Below, in pieces: positions 18,574 to 27,595 of a stretch of 64,000 nucleotides of DNA (positions are counted from its first letter, which is position 1; every line of letters starts with the position of its first letter). The stretch is taken from positions 1,945,757 through 2,009,756 of the forward strand of contig NZ_OY763408.1 in assembly GCF_963667405.1 (NCBI RefSeq), written 5' to 3'. The stretch is from an uncultured Sphaerochaeta sp. GTDB taxonomy: Bacteria > Spirochaetota > Spirochaetia > Sphaerochaetales > Sphaerochaetaceae. The notes below the pieces were generated by a model. The model worked only from the letters and a program-made list of their open reading frames with translations, was not told where the DNA came from and made no database searches. The position numbers were made by a program, and so were the translations under genes.

Positions 18574-19716
18574 ATGTTTGGAGCCATGCTCTATGTCAAT
18601 GCGGGAAAGGGGCATTATGTTCCTGCGAAGGCGGCGTATGATGCGCTGCTGCGTTCTGGGCACACAGGGTGTGTCGAGGACATGTTCGCCATTCTGAACT
18701 CCCCTTTTTGGCAGTGGTTTTGTCGAGCCGAATGGAGGTTTCTCCTCCGTCACCCCCAGCTGGAGCGGTGTTTCCACGCAACACAGGATACCCGGTTCAC
18801 AGCATTCTGGCTCTCCACCCTCCCCCTCATTCTTCCGGTGCGCAAAGCCTTTCTGACATGGTACGAGGCAACACAACCTGACTTCATCCTCTGTACCAAC
18901 TTCCTCGGGGGAACGATCATCACCGCCATTGCAAAGAAAGAAAAACTCAAGGCCCCCATTTTCGTCTATGCTGCAGATGTCTTCAACAACCCCACTGCAG
19001 GATTCAACCGAAATATCGACCGGATATTTGTTCCCACGCTCATCGGCAAGGAGAACCTCTCCCGACAGGGGTATCGCAAAGAGCAGGTGGTGTTTGCTCC
19101 GTTTCCCTTGCAATCATCAGTCCAGACGATGGAGAGGCTCTCCAAACAGGAAGCAAGAAAGCTGCTCAACCTGGAGGACAGGTTCACGCTTCTCTTGAAT
19201 TTTGGGGGTGAGGGGATCGGAAGCACAGCCTTGGTTGAGGAGCTGGGAAAGCGGGGTCTTGATTGGCAGATTGTCGTGGTTGGCATGCTGCGTGAGCATA
19301 TGAAGACCCGGCTTGCAGAGTTGCAAAGCCGTTATCCTACGCTTCTCATTGAAAGCCCCGGGTTTGTTACAAACATCGGAACCTACATGTGTGCATGTGA
19401 TGTACAGGCAGGCAAGGCTGGAGCAAATGCGCTGATGGAGTCCATGTCACTGAGGCGGCCTTTCATGATCAGCGAACTGTTGCATGCCGCCCGTGATACC
19501 GCCAGGTTCTTTGCCCGCTACCAAGTTGGCTGGGTGGTGAGGAATCATCGCAAGCAAGCTGACATCCTCCAAGCGTTTGCGCAGTCGGAGGAACAACGCA
19601 AAGCCATGGAAGACAGGCTTTCGACGCTTCCCATCTCTTTTGATTCAGATCGGTTCATAAGCCTGCTTTTGGAGCAAGTTCAGACTTGTTTCTTGTCCGA
19701 TAATTCCCTATTGTAG
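18574..19716 (+). CDS. MGDG-synthase-like glycosyltransferase (GT28 fold), copy 1
   Basis: A protein of about 380 residues related to processive diacylglycerol glucosyltransferases and MGDG synthase. The N-terminal NAGKGHYVPAKAAYDAL matches the glycine-histidine acceptor loop, NFGGEGIGSTALVEEL near residue 208 begins the nucleotide-sugar half, and CDVQAGKAGANALMES near 275 matches the donor-binding motif of the family. The ATG at 18574 is chosen because GAGGAG lies five bases upstream. The second copy starts four bases after its stop. It probably transfers a hexose to a membrane lipid at the cytosolic face; this is inference from the fold. Confidence 0.83.
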   Translation: MFGAMLYVNAGKGHYVPAKAAYDALLRSGHTGCVEDMFAILNSPFWQWFCRAEWRFLLRHPQLERCFHATQDTRFTAFWLSTLPLILPVRKAFLTWYEATQPDFILCTNFLGGTIITAIAKKEKLKAPIFVYAADVFNNPTAGFNRNIDRIFVPTLIGKENLSRQGYRKEQVVFAPFPLQSSVQTMERLSKQEARKLLNLEDRFTLLLNFGGEGIGSTALVEELGKRGLDWQIVVVGMLREHMKTRLAELQSRYPTLLIESPGFVTNIGTYMCACDVQAGKAGANALMESMSLRRPFMISELLHAARDTARFFARYQVGWVVRNHRKQADILQAFAQSEEQRKAMEDRLSTLPISFDSDRFISLLLEQVQTCFLSDNSLL

Positions 19717-19720
19717 AGAT

Positions 19721-20872
19721 ATGCATATCGCTTTGTTCTACGTAGACGCAGGGAAAGGACATCTTACACCGGCACAGGCCCTCTCCGATGCTTTCATCCG
19801 CCTTGGGCATACCACAGTGGTGGATGATCTGTTTTCTGCATGCAATGCCCCCATCATCAACTGGATGAGCAAGAACAACTGGCGATTCCTGCTGCATTTT
19901 CCCCGTTATGAGGCCTTCATCAACCCCAAGGCCGATACCCGATTCAACGCAAGCATCATACGCTTCTTCTCCAAGCACTCCCACGGACCCAAGGATTTCG
20001 GGCAGTGGTTTGACAAACATAGGCCGGATTGCATAGTGGTTCCCCACTTCCTCGCCGGGGCTCTGATACAACCGATGGTGAAGCACCTTGGCCTTGAAGT
20101 ACCTGTCTTCGAATATGCCGCAGATGTCGTCTTCACCCCGAACCTTGGGATCAACAGTGAGTTGGACAAGCTGTACATCTGTACCGAGATCGGCAAGGAA
20201 CTTGCCATCAAGCAGGGGCAGAAGGAAGAGACGATCTCCCTGTGCCCCTTCCCGCTCAAGACGGAAATGATGTTCAGCCAGCCATTGGAAAAAGGGGAAG
20301 CTCGTACCCTACTGGGGTTGGAAGACAAGTTCACCGTGCTGCTCAACCTCGGGGGAGAAGGTATCGGGACAACAGATTTCCTGGAAGAGGTGGTCAAGCG
20401 AGGACTCGATTGGCAGATTATCACGGTAGGCAATCTCAGCCCCTCCACGAAGCTCCAGTACAAGCTTTTCAAGGAGAGAAACCCTGACTTCCGGCTTCAT
20501 ACTCCCGGCTTTGTGAAAAACATCCACCAATACATTTGTGCCTGCGATGTACAGGCAGGAAAAGCTGGGGCGAACTCCCTGATGGAGTCGCTTTCACTCA
20601 AGCGTCCCTTCCTTATCTCCAACCTGCTCTACGCTGCATGGCCGACCACCATCTTCTTTGAACGAAGAAAGGTGGGCTGGGTGGAAAACTCCGTGCCCAA
20701 GCAAGTGGACATCCTCCAACAGTACAGCCTGAACCCGGAGGCCCAACAAGCGATGGAAGAGGCCTTCAGGCTCCTTCCCCTCACCTTTGACAGCGATCGG
20801 TTCGCGTCCATGATCATCGATGATGCCAAGGAAGTGCTGAGAACCAAGTATAAGAGAACAGAGAAAGCCTAA
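19721..20872 (+). CDS. MGDG-synthase-like glycosyltransferase (GT28 fold), copy 2
   Basis: A 383-residue paralogue of the preceding gene. The shared blocks are DAGKGHLTPAQALSDAF, NWRFLLHFPRYEAF, VFEYAADVVFTP, NLGGEGIGTTDFLEEV, CDVQAGKAGANSLMES and LTFDSDRFASMI, in the same order and spacing. The clear but partial identity indicates an old tandem duplication with possible division of labour, for example first and second sugar of a glycolipid. Only a weak ribosome site precedes the ATG, so translation may rely on coupling to copy 1. The second RND gene follows after 70 bases. Confidence 0.83.
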   Translation: MHIALFYVDAGKGHLTPAQALSDAFIRLGHTTVVDDLFSACNAPIINWMSKNNWRFLLHFPRYEAFINPKADTRFNASIIRFFSKHSHGPKDFGQWFDKHRPDCIVVPHFLAGALIQPMVKHLGLEVPVFEYAADVVFTPNLGINSELDKLYICTEIGKELAIKQGQKEETISLCPFPLKTEMMFSQPLEKGEARTLLGLEDKFTVLLNLGGEGIGTTDFLEEVVKRGLDWQIITVGNLSPSTKLQYKLFKERNPDFRLHTPGFVKNIHQYICACDVQAGKAGANSLMESLSLKRPFLISNLLYAAWPTTIFFERRKVGWVENSVPKQVDILQQYSLNPEAQQAMEEAFRLLPLTFDSDRFASMIIDDAKEVLRTKYKRTEKA

Positions 20873-20942
20873 AGCGATTCTTCCTTTACAACTGGACTAT
20901 GACTCCTTACACTGTATGAGAAACCACACAAGGGGCCCCAGG

Positions 20943-23273
20943 GTGCATACGCTCATCTCATTTGTCCTTCGACACACAAAAGTTGTGCTTCTTCTCATTC
21001 TAGCCTGCACCCTTGCAGCGCTGACCATGCTTCCTTCGCTTGAGCTCAATAGTGAATACATCAACTTGCTGCCTCCCAAGGAGGAACACAGGCTGCTCAG
21101 GCAAGAGGTACTCAACGTCAGTGGATCTACACCCGGCGACCTCTACTGTTTGATCGAGGGCGAACAGGTCTTTACTGCCGACACCCTGAACGCGGTCCAA
21201 AAGGTCCTTGATGAGCTATCCACACTGGAAGAAGTCAAAAAGCCGCTTTCACCATTCTCCTTCGTCACGGTCCAGAAGAAAGGAACCAGACTTTCCACCT
21301 TCCCCCTCAGCCCAGTGAAGGAAGGGAGTTCCTGGACCGATGAAGATGCAAAAATCTTCAAGCAAAGGCTGGAAGCCGATGAAATTGCGAAGGGGCTGCT
21401 CTCCACCGAAGAGGGCAATGCCCTGCTTTTCCAGGTAGCCCTGAAGGAAAAACGCACCGACCAAGCAGACGTTCACCAGAAGATCCGGGACATTGTGAGC
21501 ATCCTCTCCAACTATGCCGAGGTCTCACTCATCGGAACCCCGCTCTTTGAGGATAGGGTACTCTTCTATCTCTCCCACGACCTCAATAGGCTGCTCATTC
21601 TCTGTATGGCAGTCATCGTACTGCTCTTCTACCTTGCCTTCCGTTCCAAGCGGGCCGTCATCATTCCGTTTTCCCTCTCCCTCATCGCCTTGTTCTGGAC
21701 ACTTGCCTGCATGGTGTTGCTGGGGTATGCATTGACGGTGGTGAATATCATTGTCCCCTCCATGGTACTCATCCTTGGATCATCCTATGCCATTCATGTG
21801 CTGAGTGAGTACTATCGGAGTCTTTCTGCAAATGCCACCAAGGAGGAGCGAAATCAGCAGATTGTTGATTCGGTGACAAGAATCAGCAAGACCATCTTCG
21901 GTGCCTGCCTTACCACCATCGTAGGGTTTCTTTCCCTCCTGATTTGTGAGCTGGAAGCCTTCAAGGAACTGGGAATAGCCGTATCGCTGGGAATTTTCTT
22001 TTGTGCCCTGCTCTCCATGCTGTACATACCAGCCATCCTCTCGATACTCCCAACCCCAAAGCAAAAGGATCTGAGGACGTTCACCCATGGGCCCATTGCC
22101 CGACTTGTCCATACGCTCAGTCTTCGTTCCGTCCGGTCTTGGCCAGTTGCCATCATCCTCTTTGCGGCCCTGTTGGTCTCTTTCATCTTCACCAAACAAC
22201 AGGTAAGCATCGAAACCGATTATTTGACCTACTTTCCGAAGAACGACCAGCTCATAGCCCAATCAATTGCGTTTGCACAGGAAATCGGAGGTTCGGATCC
22301 TCATTACATCACCCTCACAGCCCCGAAGCAGGAGAAAAACTACTTCCTGCGCCCGGATGTCCTGCAGCAAGTGCATGCATTCGAAGAGGAATTGCTTCGC
22401 ACCAACAAGGACATCACCCACATGCTCTCCTTCAGTCGGTATGTCGCTTTCCTCCACTCGGTGCATCAGGGTACTTCCCGGATCCCCGATACCCCAGGCT
22501 TGCTCTTGACGCTCTCCCGATTGTTGGTGGTGGTGAGCAAGCAGATGGATCACCCCATGCTCTCCTCTCTCATCAGCGAGGATGGTTCAAGGATTACCAT
22601 CACCGTCCGATCCTTCGACAGCAGGTACAACAGCTGGGAAAGCCTGGAAAGTGTGCAAAAGCTCCAACAGTCCATCAGGGATGCAAGACATCTGCTTCCG
22701 AGTGAACTTATCATTGATGACTGGGGAGTCGGTGTTGATGCATTACGGATGAGCAAGAGCATTGCAAGTGATCAGAATCGCTCCCTGCTGCTCTCCCTTG
22801 TGCTGGTACTCTTCATTGTGATCATCCAGTTCAAATCCTTCAAGACAGGAGTGTTTGCCTTGGTCCCCACACTCACCGGCATCATGGGAAACTATCTCTT
22901 CATGTACCTGCTGGACATCCCCTTCGATGTGGTGACGATCATCTTTGCATCGGTAACGGTGGGCGTAGGTGTGGATGCAGCCATCCACTTCTTGCTGCGC
23001 TTCAGAAGAAGACAGGCAGAGCATCCTGCCCTGCCCTATGAGGTTGTGGTGGCCCAGACTCTGGAAGATACGGGAAGACCAATCCTGCTCACGTCCTCTG
23101 CTCTTATCCTGGGTCTTTTGGTACTGCTGTTTGCAAGCTTCCTGCCGATCAGATACTTCGGCCTGCTGCTCAGCTTCGCTCTGCTGGTAACTACCTTTGC
23201 CACCCTCTTCATACTACCTTCGCTGATGATAGCCTTGCATAAGCTCAGCGCAAGGAGTAGGAGGCGCCCATAA
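20943..23273 (+). CDS. MMPL/RND-family lipid-type transporter (copy 2)
   Basis: A protein of about 776 residues, homologous to the RND protein at 14918-17347, with the same two-half layout of six helices plus one periplasmic loop each. LGSSYAIHVLSEYYRS and VGVGVDAAIHFLLRFRRR match the landmarks of copy 1, but the second has Asp-Ala where copy 1 has Asp-Asp. A GTG at 20943 is preferred as start: AGGGG lies seven bases upstream, while the ATG at 20916 has no ribosome site. The 3' end runs 29 bases into the convergent Wzi-like gene. It is likely in one operon with the two GT28 genes and could flip or export their product. Confidence 0.86.
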   Translation: MHTLISFVLRHTKVVLLLILACTLAALTMLPSLELNSEYINLLPPKEEHRLLRQEVLNVSGSTPGDLYCLIEGEQVFTADTLNAVQKVLDELSTLEEVKKPLSPFSFVTVQKKGTRLSTFPLSPVKEGSSWTDEDAKIFKQRLEADEIAKGLLSTEEGNALLFQVALKEKRTDQADVHQKIRDIVSILSNYAEVSLIGTPLFEDRVLFYLSHDLNRLLILCMAVIVLLFYLAFRSKRAVIIPFSLSLIALFWTLACMVLLGYALTVVNIIVPSMVLILGSSYAIHVLSEYYRSLSANATKEERNQQIVDSVTRISKTIFGACLTTIVGFLSLLICELEAFKELGIAVSLGIFFCALLSMLYIPAILSILPTPKQKDLRTFTHGPIARLVHTLSLRSVRSWPVAIILFAALLVSFIFTKQQVSIETDYLTYFPKNDQLIAQSIAFAQEIGGSDPHYITLTAPKQEKNYFLRPDVLQQVHAFEEELLRTNKDITHMLSFSRYVAFLHSVHQGTSRIPDTPGLLLTLSRLLVVVSKQMDHPMLSSLISEDGSRITITVRSFDSRYNSWESLESVQKLQQSIRDARHLLPSELIIDDWGVGVDALRMSKSIASDQNRSLLLSLVLVLFIVIIQFKSFKTGVFALVPTLTGIMGNYLFMYLLDIPFDVVTIIFASVTVGVGVDAAIHFLLRFRRRQAEHPALPYEVVVAQTLEDTGRPILLTSSALILGLLVLLFASFLPIRYFGLLLSFALLVTTFATLFILPSLMIALHKLSARSRRRP

Positions 23274-24957
23274 CCAGCTGCAGGTCGCTCTGAAGCCGGT
23301 ACTCATGTATCTTGGCAAGCAGATCGAGCGAGCCGTAGAAGTCCCAGCTGTCCTTGCTCATCCCCCCTGCAACGCCTCCCATCAGATAGAAGGTTGGACT
23401 GCCGGTTGGCGCCAAATCCAAGTCGCCTCTCTTCCAGAAGCTATTCTTGTCGATCTCACCATGCGCCATTCCAAAGAAGCGCCCACCCAGATACCAGGCA
23501 TCAGGCTCGCGATACCCAAAAGCAGAGCTTAGCACCAAGGCATCACCACCATAGCGGTAGCCAAGGTAGTCTTGGTCGTAGACAACCTTATCAGGAAACC
23601 AACGTCTCAAGGCAACTACATAATTGAGGCTATCAGTATCACTGGTTTGATTAGCATCCCCATCAAGGCTTCTCAAGTAAAGATACGGATCGGTATAGAC
23701 CCCTTCCAGGTGACCGGTGAGAAGGCCTTTTCCCACAGGTTTGGCTATTCTCAAGCCCAGCATGAACGCAAGCCCGTTGGGATGCTTGCTCGCAGTGGAA
23801 AGGTCCCATTCAGCCTCACCCAAGGCAATCTCATCAAGGGCGAACTGGCCATAGAGGTTCCACCCCTTGGCCAAGGCATAATCCACTTCCAGTGAGGCAA
23901 GGGAGTTTGCATTCTGGCGAACGAAGTAGTTGTGGTAGACCATGAAGGGGTTGAGGATCCTCAGATCGATGCCCCCGCTTGCGCTCTGGTACATGATTCC
24001 TTCATTGAGGGCAAAACCGAGCCTGTCTTGCAAAAACCTCCACTCAAAGCGGTGGGCCATGAAGAGCTTCAAGCCTATGATGGCATGGGACTGGGTATAC
24101 GGGCTGGTGTGGGCACCGATCTCATTAGGATGGGGGAAGAAGGAGGTGACAAAGGTGTACTTGAAAGAGTCGCGGTATGCGGTAACGCGTCCTTGGTTGT
24201 GGTACTGCACCTGGCTTCCCAGCATGAAGTTGCCCGACGCTCCTGGTCCCCAGGAGAGCCGGTCACGACCTACCTGCAGGTGCCAGCCGCTTCCACCGGC
24301 TGCAAGAAATCCACGGTAGGGAACGTTTGAATCCAGATAGAGTTTGTCAGAACCCGCTTGCACGGGAAGGTTGGTAGTGAAGGCAAACGTACCGAACAGG
24401 TCTGAGGTACCGTCTACAGCCTCGTGAGAATCGTCGCGGTCATCGAAAGGGCTGTTGACGAGTGCAATGTCCCCGCTTGCATAGAACGGCCCCAGATCGA
24501 GCTCCAAAGGAACGTTGATCATGGGCTTGCGGTCCAGATACGAGTATACCCAATCTTCTTCAGTAGTAAAGGATGAGGTATTTGTATGGGTATAAGATTC
24601 AAGATTCGCTTCGAAGCCGACTGAGAAAGCTTGCTCGGTGTTTGTCAGTTCGCTTCGAAGGGAATCGAAGAGTTGTTGTTCAATATCTGAGAAGCGCGAT
24701 TGCTCCAGCTTGTTGAGCAAGAAGAGCAACTCATCACGACTCCAAGGGCCTGCAGTCGTGGGAAGAGAGTACCCTTGGCTGATGTAGAGGTCCCTGAGAT
24801 CACGATAGAACGGAGATTCTACAGGATAGATTTTGGCAGGACTTGCTGCCAAAAAGAACGTACATACAAAACCAAAAAGCAAAGAACATAGAACCCGTTT
24901 GACTCTAGAAGAACAGCCCCATGCCGATGGAGAGCTCCCATTCAATTTCACGTACAT
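23245..24957 (-). CDS. Wzi-like capsule-assembly outer-membrane protein (copy 1)
   Basis: A 570-residue protein with a signal peptide (hydrophobic stretch near residues 22-40 ending in AASPA) and then alternating beta strands rich in aromatic residues. The motif LSWGPGASGNFMLG near residue 235 is the WGPG signature of the capsule-assembly Wzi barrel family, which holds polysaccharide at the outer membrane. The ATG at 24957 lies 53 bases inside the preceding gene, with GGGAG about eight bases upstream; no better start is seen, so the two are probably coupled. A second WGPG protein is encoded at 27596-29596. Confidence 0.8.
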   Translation of the reverse strand: MYVKLNGSSPSAWGCSSRVKRVLCSLLFGFVCTFFLAASPAKIYPVESPFYRDLRDLYISQGYSLPTTAGPWSRDELLFLLNKLEQSRFSDIEQQLFDSLRSELTNTEQAFSVGFEANLESYTHTNTSSFTTEEDWVYSYLDRKPMINVPLELDLGPFYASGDIALVNSPFDDRDDSHEAVDGTSDLFGTFAFTTNLPVQAGSDKLYLDSNVPYRGFLAAGGSGWHLQVGRDRLSWGPGASGNFMLGSQVQYHNQGRVTAYRDSFKYTFVTSFFPHPNEIGAHTSPYTQSHAIIGLKLFMAHRFEWRFLQDRLGFALNEGIMYQSASGGIDLRILNPFMVYHNYFVRQNANSLASLEVDYALAKGWNLYGQFALDEIALGEAEWDLSTASKHPNGLAFMLGLRIAKPVGKGLLTGHLEGVYTDPYLYLRSLDGDANQTSDTDSLNYVVALRRWFPDKVVYDQDYLGYRYGGDALVLSSAFGYREPDAWYLGGRFFGMAHGEIDKNSFWKRGDLDLAPTGSPTFYLMGGVAGGMSKDSWDFYGSLDLLAKIHEYRLQSDLQLVMGASYSLR

Positions 24958-26599
24958 CGATATCTCCCGCCAACGCCTTCTTCACATCCCCAAGATTGAA
25001 TCCAAGCGACCCGCGAACCGGGTAGCTGGGGAATTTGTTCAGAATACCCCACCCTTCGACACCTGCGGCAGCAAGAATGCTGCGCCCGTTGCTCTGGGAA
25101 GGATTCTCAAAGATTCCGATATCGAGGAACGGATTCACATAGGATCTGGCAAACCCGAAGTTGATGAATTCGGCTGTCATATTCAAATTGAGAATGGCTC
25201 CATAGCCAATTGCTCCATTTTCATAGCTGTTCTTGAGGGTACGGGAGAGATAGCCCCTGAAGTAGTCGTCGATATCCTCATCATCCGAGGGGAGGAAGGT
25301 CCGCTTGTTCCCATCAGTGACAAACCCTGTGAGTTCCAATGAAGGGTTGAGACGCCATAGGATGAAGGGGAACCAGCTCATCTTTCCTTCCATGTACCAG
25401 GTATCAGCATACTCAGGTTGGGGGTATTGTTGATAGGAATAGGTCAGGGAAACCTTTGCTCCCTTTCGGAAATTCTCTACCCAGTTGATGGCCGACTTAT
25501 TGATTGTGGTTGTATACGTGTACGAATACGGCAAAGGATCGAGCGAGGGATTGAACTCAAGCAAGGCACGGACCGATGTGGAGAATGAGTATCCGAATGG
25601 CAGGGCAAAACCGGTACCCAGACTGCTGCTTACATTCACCGCATCCATGGATGGGTTGCTTCTCAGTTTGTCAGTCTCAACCTGCATATTGAAAGACAGA
25701 GGGAGTGTAAACAGGCTCAAATCGTGTTGTGAGAGCACTGTGTTGGTCTTGAAATGATCGAGCAAGGTCAACTCATCCTGCTCAATTTCCAGTGTGGTGG
25801 AGAGCGTATAGCGCCCACCGTTCTGATAGAAGGGCCCATAGGTGAATGTCACCCCGTACTCTTCAGGATTCCAGGCGGAGAAGTCTGATGCCGGGTTGAA
25901 ATCTCCCCATGCAGAAACCCCGACCCCAATGCCGAAAACCTGGAGCCCTGTCCAGTCAAAGGCGAAATCAAAATCGCCTGTTTCAGGGCTATTCTGCACC
26001 TGTTCATACTTGAAGTTGAGACCAAGCGAGGTATCGAGGATGGGAAGAGAGGAGATGTCAAGCTCAAGGAAATCCTCACGATTCTCCCATCCCGACCTTC
26101 CTCCATCACCTTGGGAAACGTGACCGGTGAAGGTAAGGTCCCCAAAAGTGCCCAGAATGTTCTTCTCATAAATCTTCACCCCAAGGCGAAGCCCCATCTC
26201 GTCGTTGTCATACTTGGGATAGGGAATGGCAAGGAAGGTTGATGCATCGACAATATGATAAGTCGCCTTGTATTGGGCTATGCCGCGTACAAACGACTCC
26301 AAGGAGTAGGTATACTCAACTTTGGTAAAAATACGCTTATTGAAGAGTTGGTGTTTTTTGGAATCAAGAGCCTCAACCATTTCTTCTTCCGTAAGAAAAA
26401 TGGGATCTCCATCCTCGGGAACAATGGCCTTGCGCAAGACAAAGTCTTTTGTTTTGCCATCAACATCAAACACATATTCGATGATGTCATAGCCTTTCAC
26501 TTGATCCAAGGTCACCAATGCATCGGCTGCAAACAACACTCCTCCCAAAAGAAGTGAAGCAAGAACAAGCATTAGTTTTCTTATACTATGGTACATCAT
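24905..26599 (-). CDS. Outer-membrane beta-barrel protein with a POTRA-like N-terminal domain
   Basis: A protein of about 564 residues. A good signal peptide (cut near VLFAADA) is followed by a region of about 80 residues, with YDIIEYVFDVDG and LFNKRIFTKVEYTY, that looks like a single POTRA repeat as in the BamA/TamA/ShlB families. A long beta-strand-rich part follows and ends in Phe-Phe, the usual last-strand signal for barrel insertion. I could not name the family. It could be an Omp85-like secretion or assembly protein serving this surface-glycan block. The start is uncertain among ATGs at 26626, 26599 and 26596; the last two fit the signal peptide best. Confidence 0.68.
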   Translation of the reverse strand: MMYHSIRKLMLVLASLLLGGVLFAADALVTLDQVKGYDIIEYVFDVDGKTKDFVLRKAIVPEDGDPIFLTEEEMVEALDSKKHQLFNKRIFTKVEYTYSLESFVRGIAQYKATYHIVDASTFLAIPYPKYDNDEMGLRLGVKIYEKNILGTFGDLTFTGHVSQGDGGRSGWENREDFLELDISSLPILDTSLGLNFKYEQVQNSPETGDFDFAFDWTGLQVFGIGVGVSAWGDFNPASDFSAWNPEEYGVTFTYGPFYQNGGRYTLSTTLEIEQDELTLLDHFKTNTVLSQHDLSLFTLPLSFNMQVETDKLRSNPSMDAVNVSSSLGTGFALPFGYSFSTSVRALLEFNPSLDPLPYSYTYTTTINKSAINWVENFRKGAKVSLTYSYQQYPQPEYADTWYMEGKMSWFPFILWRLNPSLELTGFVTDGNKRTFLPSDDEDIDDYFRGYLSRTLKNSYENGAIGYGAILNLNMTAEFINFGFARSYVNPFLDIGIFENPSQSNGRSILAAAGVEGWGILNKFPSYPVRGSLGFNLGDVKKALAGDIDVREIEWELSIGMGLFF

Positions 26600-26808
26600 G
26601 TGTTCCGATTTTCCCCATGTTTCCATTCGATTTGCAGAATAGACAGTTTTTCCTTACTAGTCAATAAAATGATAGCAATTCGAAACCAATTCTGAATGTT
26701 TCCACCCTTGCGTGCAGAATGGAAAACCATGCCAACAGCACTTTCTGATAAAACCACCGAAACTGGTCAAAGTTACCAAAATGTGTAAAGAGGAGGAATT
26801 GTATGAAC
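26600..26808. other. Intergenic stretch, AT-rich, no gene identified
   Basis: About 210 bases between the GT2 gene and the POTRA-barrel gene, both on the minus strand. It is clearly richer in A and T than its neighbours. It may hold a promoter for the two barrel genes, but I found no pair of -35/-10 boxes good enough to assign and no strong hairpin. Confidence 0.5.
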
Positions 26809-27579
26809 CTATTGCTGGTTTTGGATACCTTGGTACTTACGCAGTCCATTGAGAGTGTAATGTGCAAAATACCACAAGGATTTCACCAGTGAGTAACCAA
26901 GGTACCGGCGATAGACAAGCCAGCGGTTCTTCGCTGCCTTTGCCTTGTTTCCTGAGCGGTTATTCTCATAAATCCTGTATTGGATGAGTACCTCAGGATT
27001 TCCCACTGCAGTAAGGCCATCTTGGAACAAGCCCAGCCAAAACACCAAATCCTCATGGGCATAGGAGCCATCCATCGTGTGATTCCTTACCCAGGATGAA
27101 CGCATGACAACGGTTGAGGGGAGAATGAAATTCTCCTTGAGCACGGCTTTCAGAGAGCAAGCAGAAGGAACAATCTTGGTCTTTCCGATCGCCCTGCCAT
27201 CCCCATCGATGAAGGAGTAGCTGGAGTACACAAGATCACATCCAGAGGATTGAAGCAGTGCTATCTGCTTCTCCAGCTTGTCTGCATGCCAGATGTCATC
27301 GCTGTCAAGGAATGCGATATAGGAGCCGACCGCAAGCGAAAAAAGGTGGTTGCGAGCTTTCGCAACCCCACCGTTCTTCTCCAGATGAACTACTTTGATC
27401 CGCTCATCCGTACCAGCAAGCTCCTGCATCACCTCCCACGTCTCATCAGTTGAGGCATCGTCAATGATGAGAATCTCCAGATTTGAGTAGGTCTGCCCCA
27501 CTGCAGAGGCAACACTCTGTGCAAGAGTCCTTGCACAGTTGTATGCCGGAACAATGACTGAACAAAGCCCTTCTTGCAT
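26809..27579 (-). CDS. Family 2 glycosyltransferase
   Basis: A 256-residue GT-A enzyme. The N-terminal VIVPAYNCARTLAQSVASA, the LEILIIDDASTDET segment near residue 35 and the DxD-type FLDSDDIWHADK near residue 90 are classical GT2 motifs; YAHEDLVFW near 172 carries the catalytic-base E-D pair. There are no membrane helices, so it probably transfers a sugar to a lipid-linked acceptor at the cytosolic face. It sits 16 bases downstream of a Wzi-like gene in a polysaccharide block. Sugar and acceptor are unknown. Confidence 0.93.
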   Translation of the reverse strand: MQEGLCSVIVPAYNCARTLAQSVASAVGQTYSNLEILIIDDASTDETWEVMQELAGTDERIKVVHLEKNGGVAKARNHLFSLAVGSYIAFLDSDDIWHADKLEKQIALLQSSGCDLVYSSYSFIDGDGRAIGKTKIVPSACSLKAVLKENFILPSTVVMRSSWVRNHTMDGSYAHEDLVFWLGLFQDGLTAVGNPEVLIQYRIYENNRSGNKAKAAKNRWLVYRRYLGYSLVKSLWYFAHYTLNGLRKYQGIQNQQ

Positions 27580-27595
27580 CCCTACTCTCCTCTTG

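Noticed and set aside
26803..26892. A 29-codon plus-strand frame (MNLLLVLDT...) with a strong AGAGGAGGAATT ribosome site
   Set aside because: It overlaps the end of the GT2 gene antisense, no promoter is seen, and a purine-rich box alone can occur by chance. Worth a look only if RNA-seq shows a transcript.
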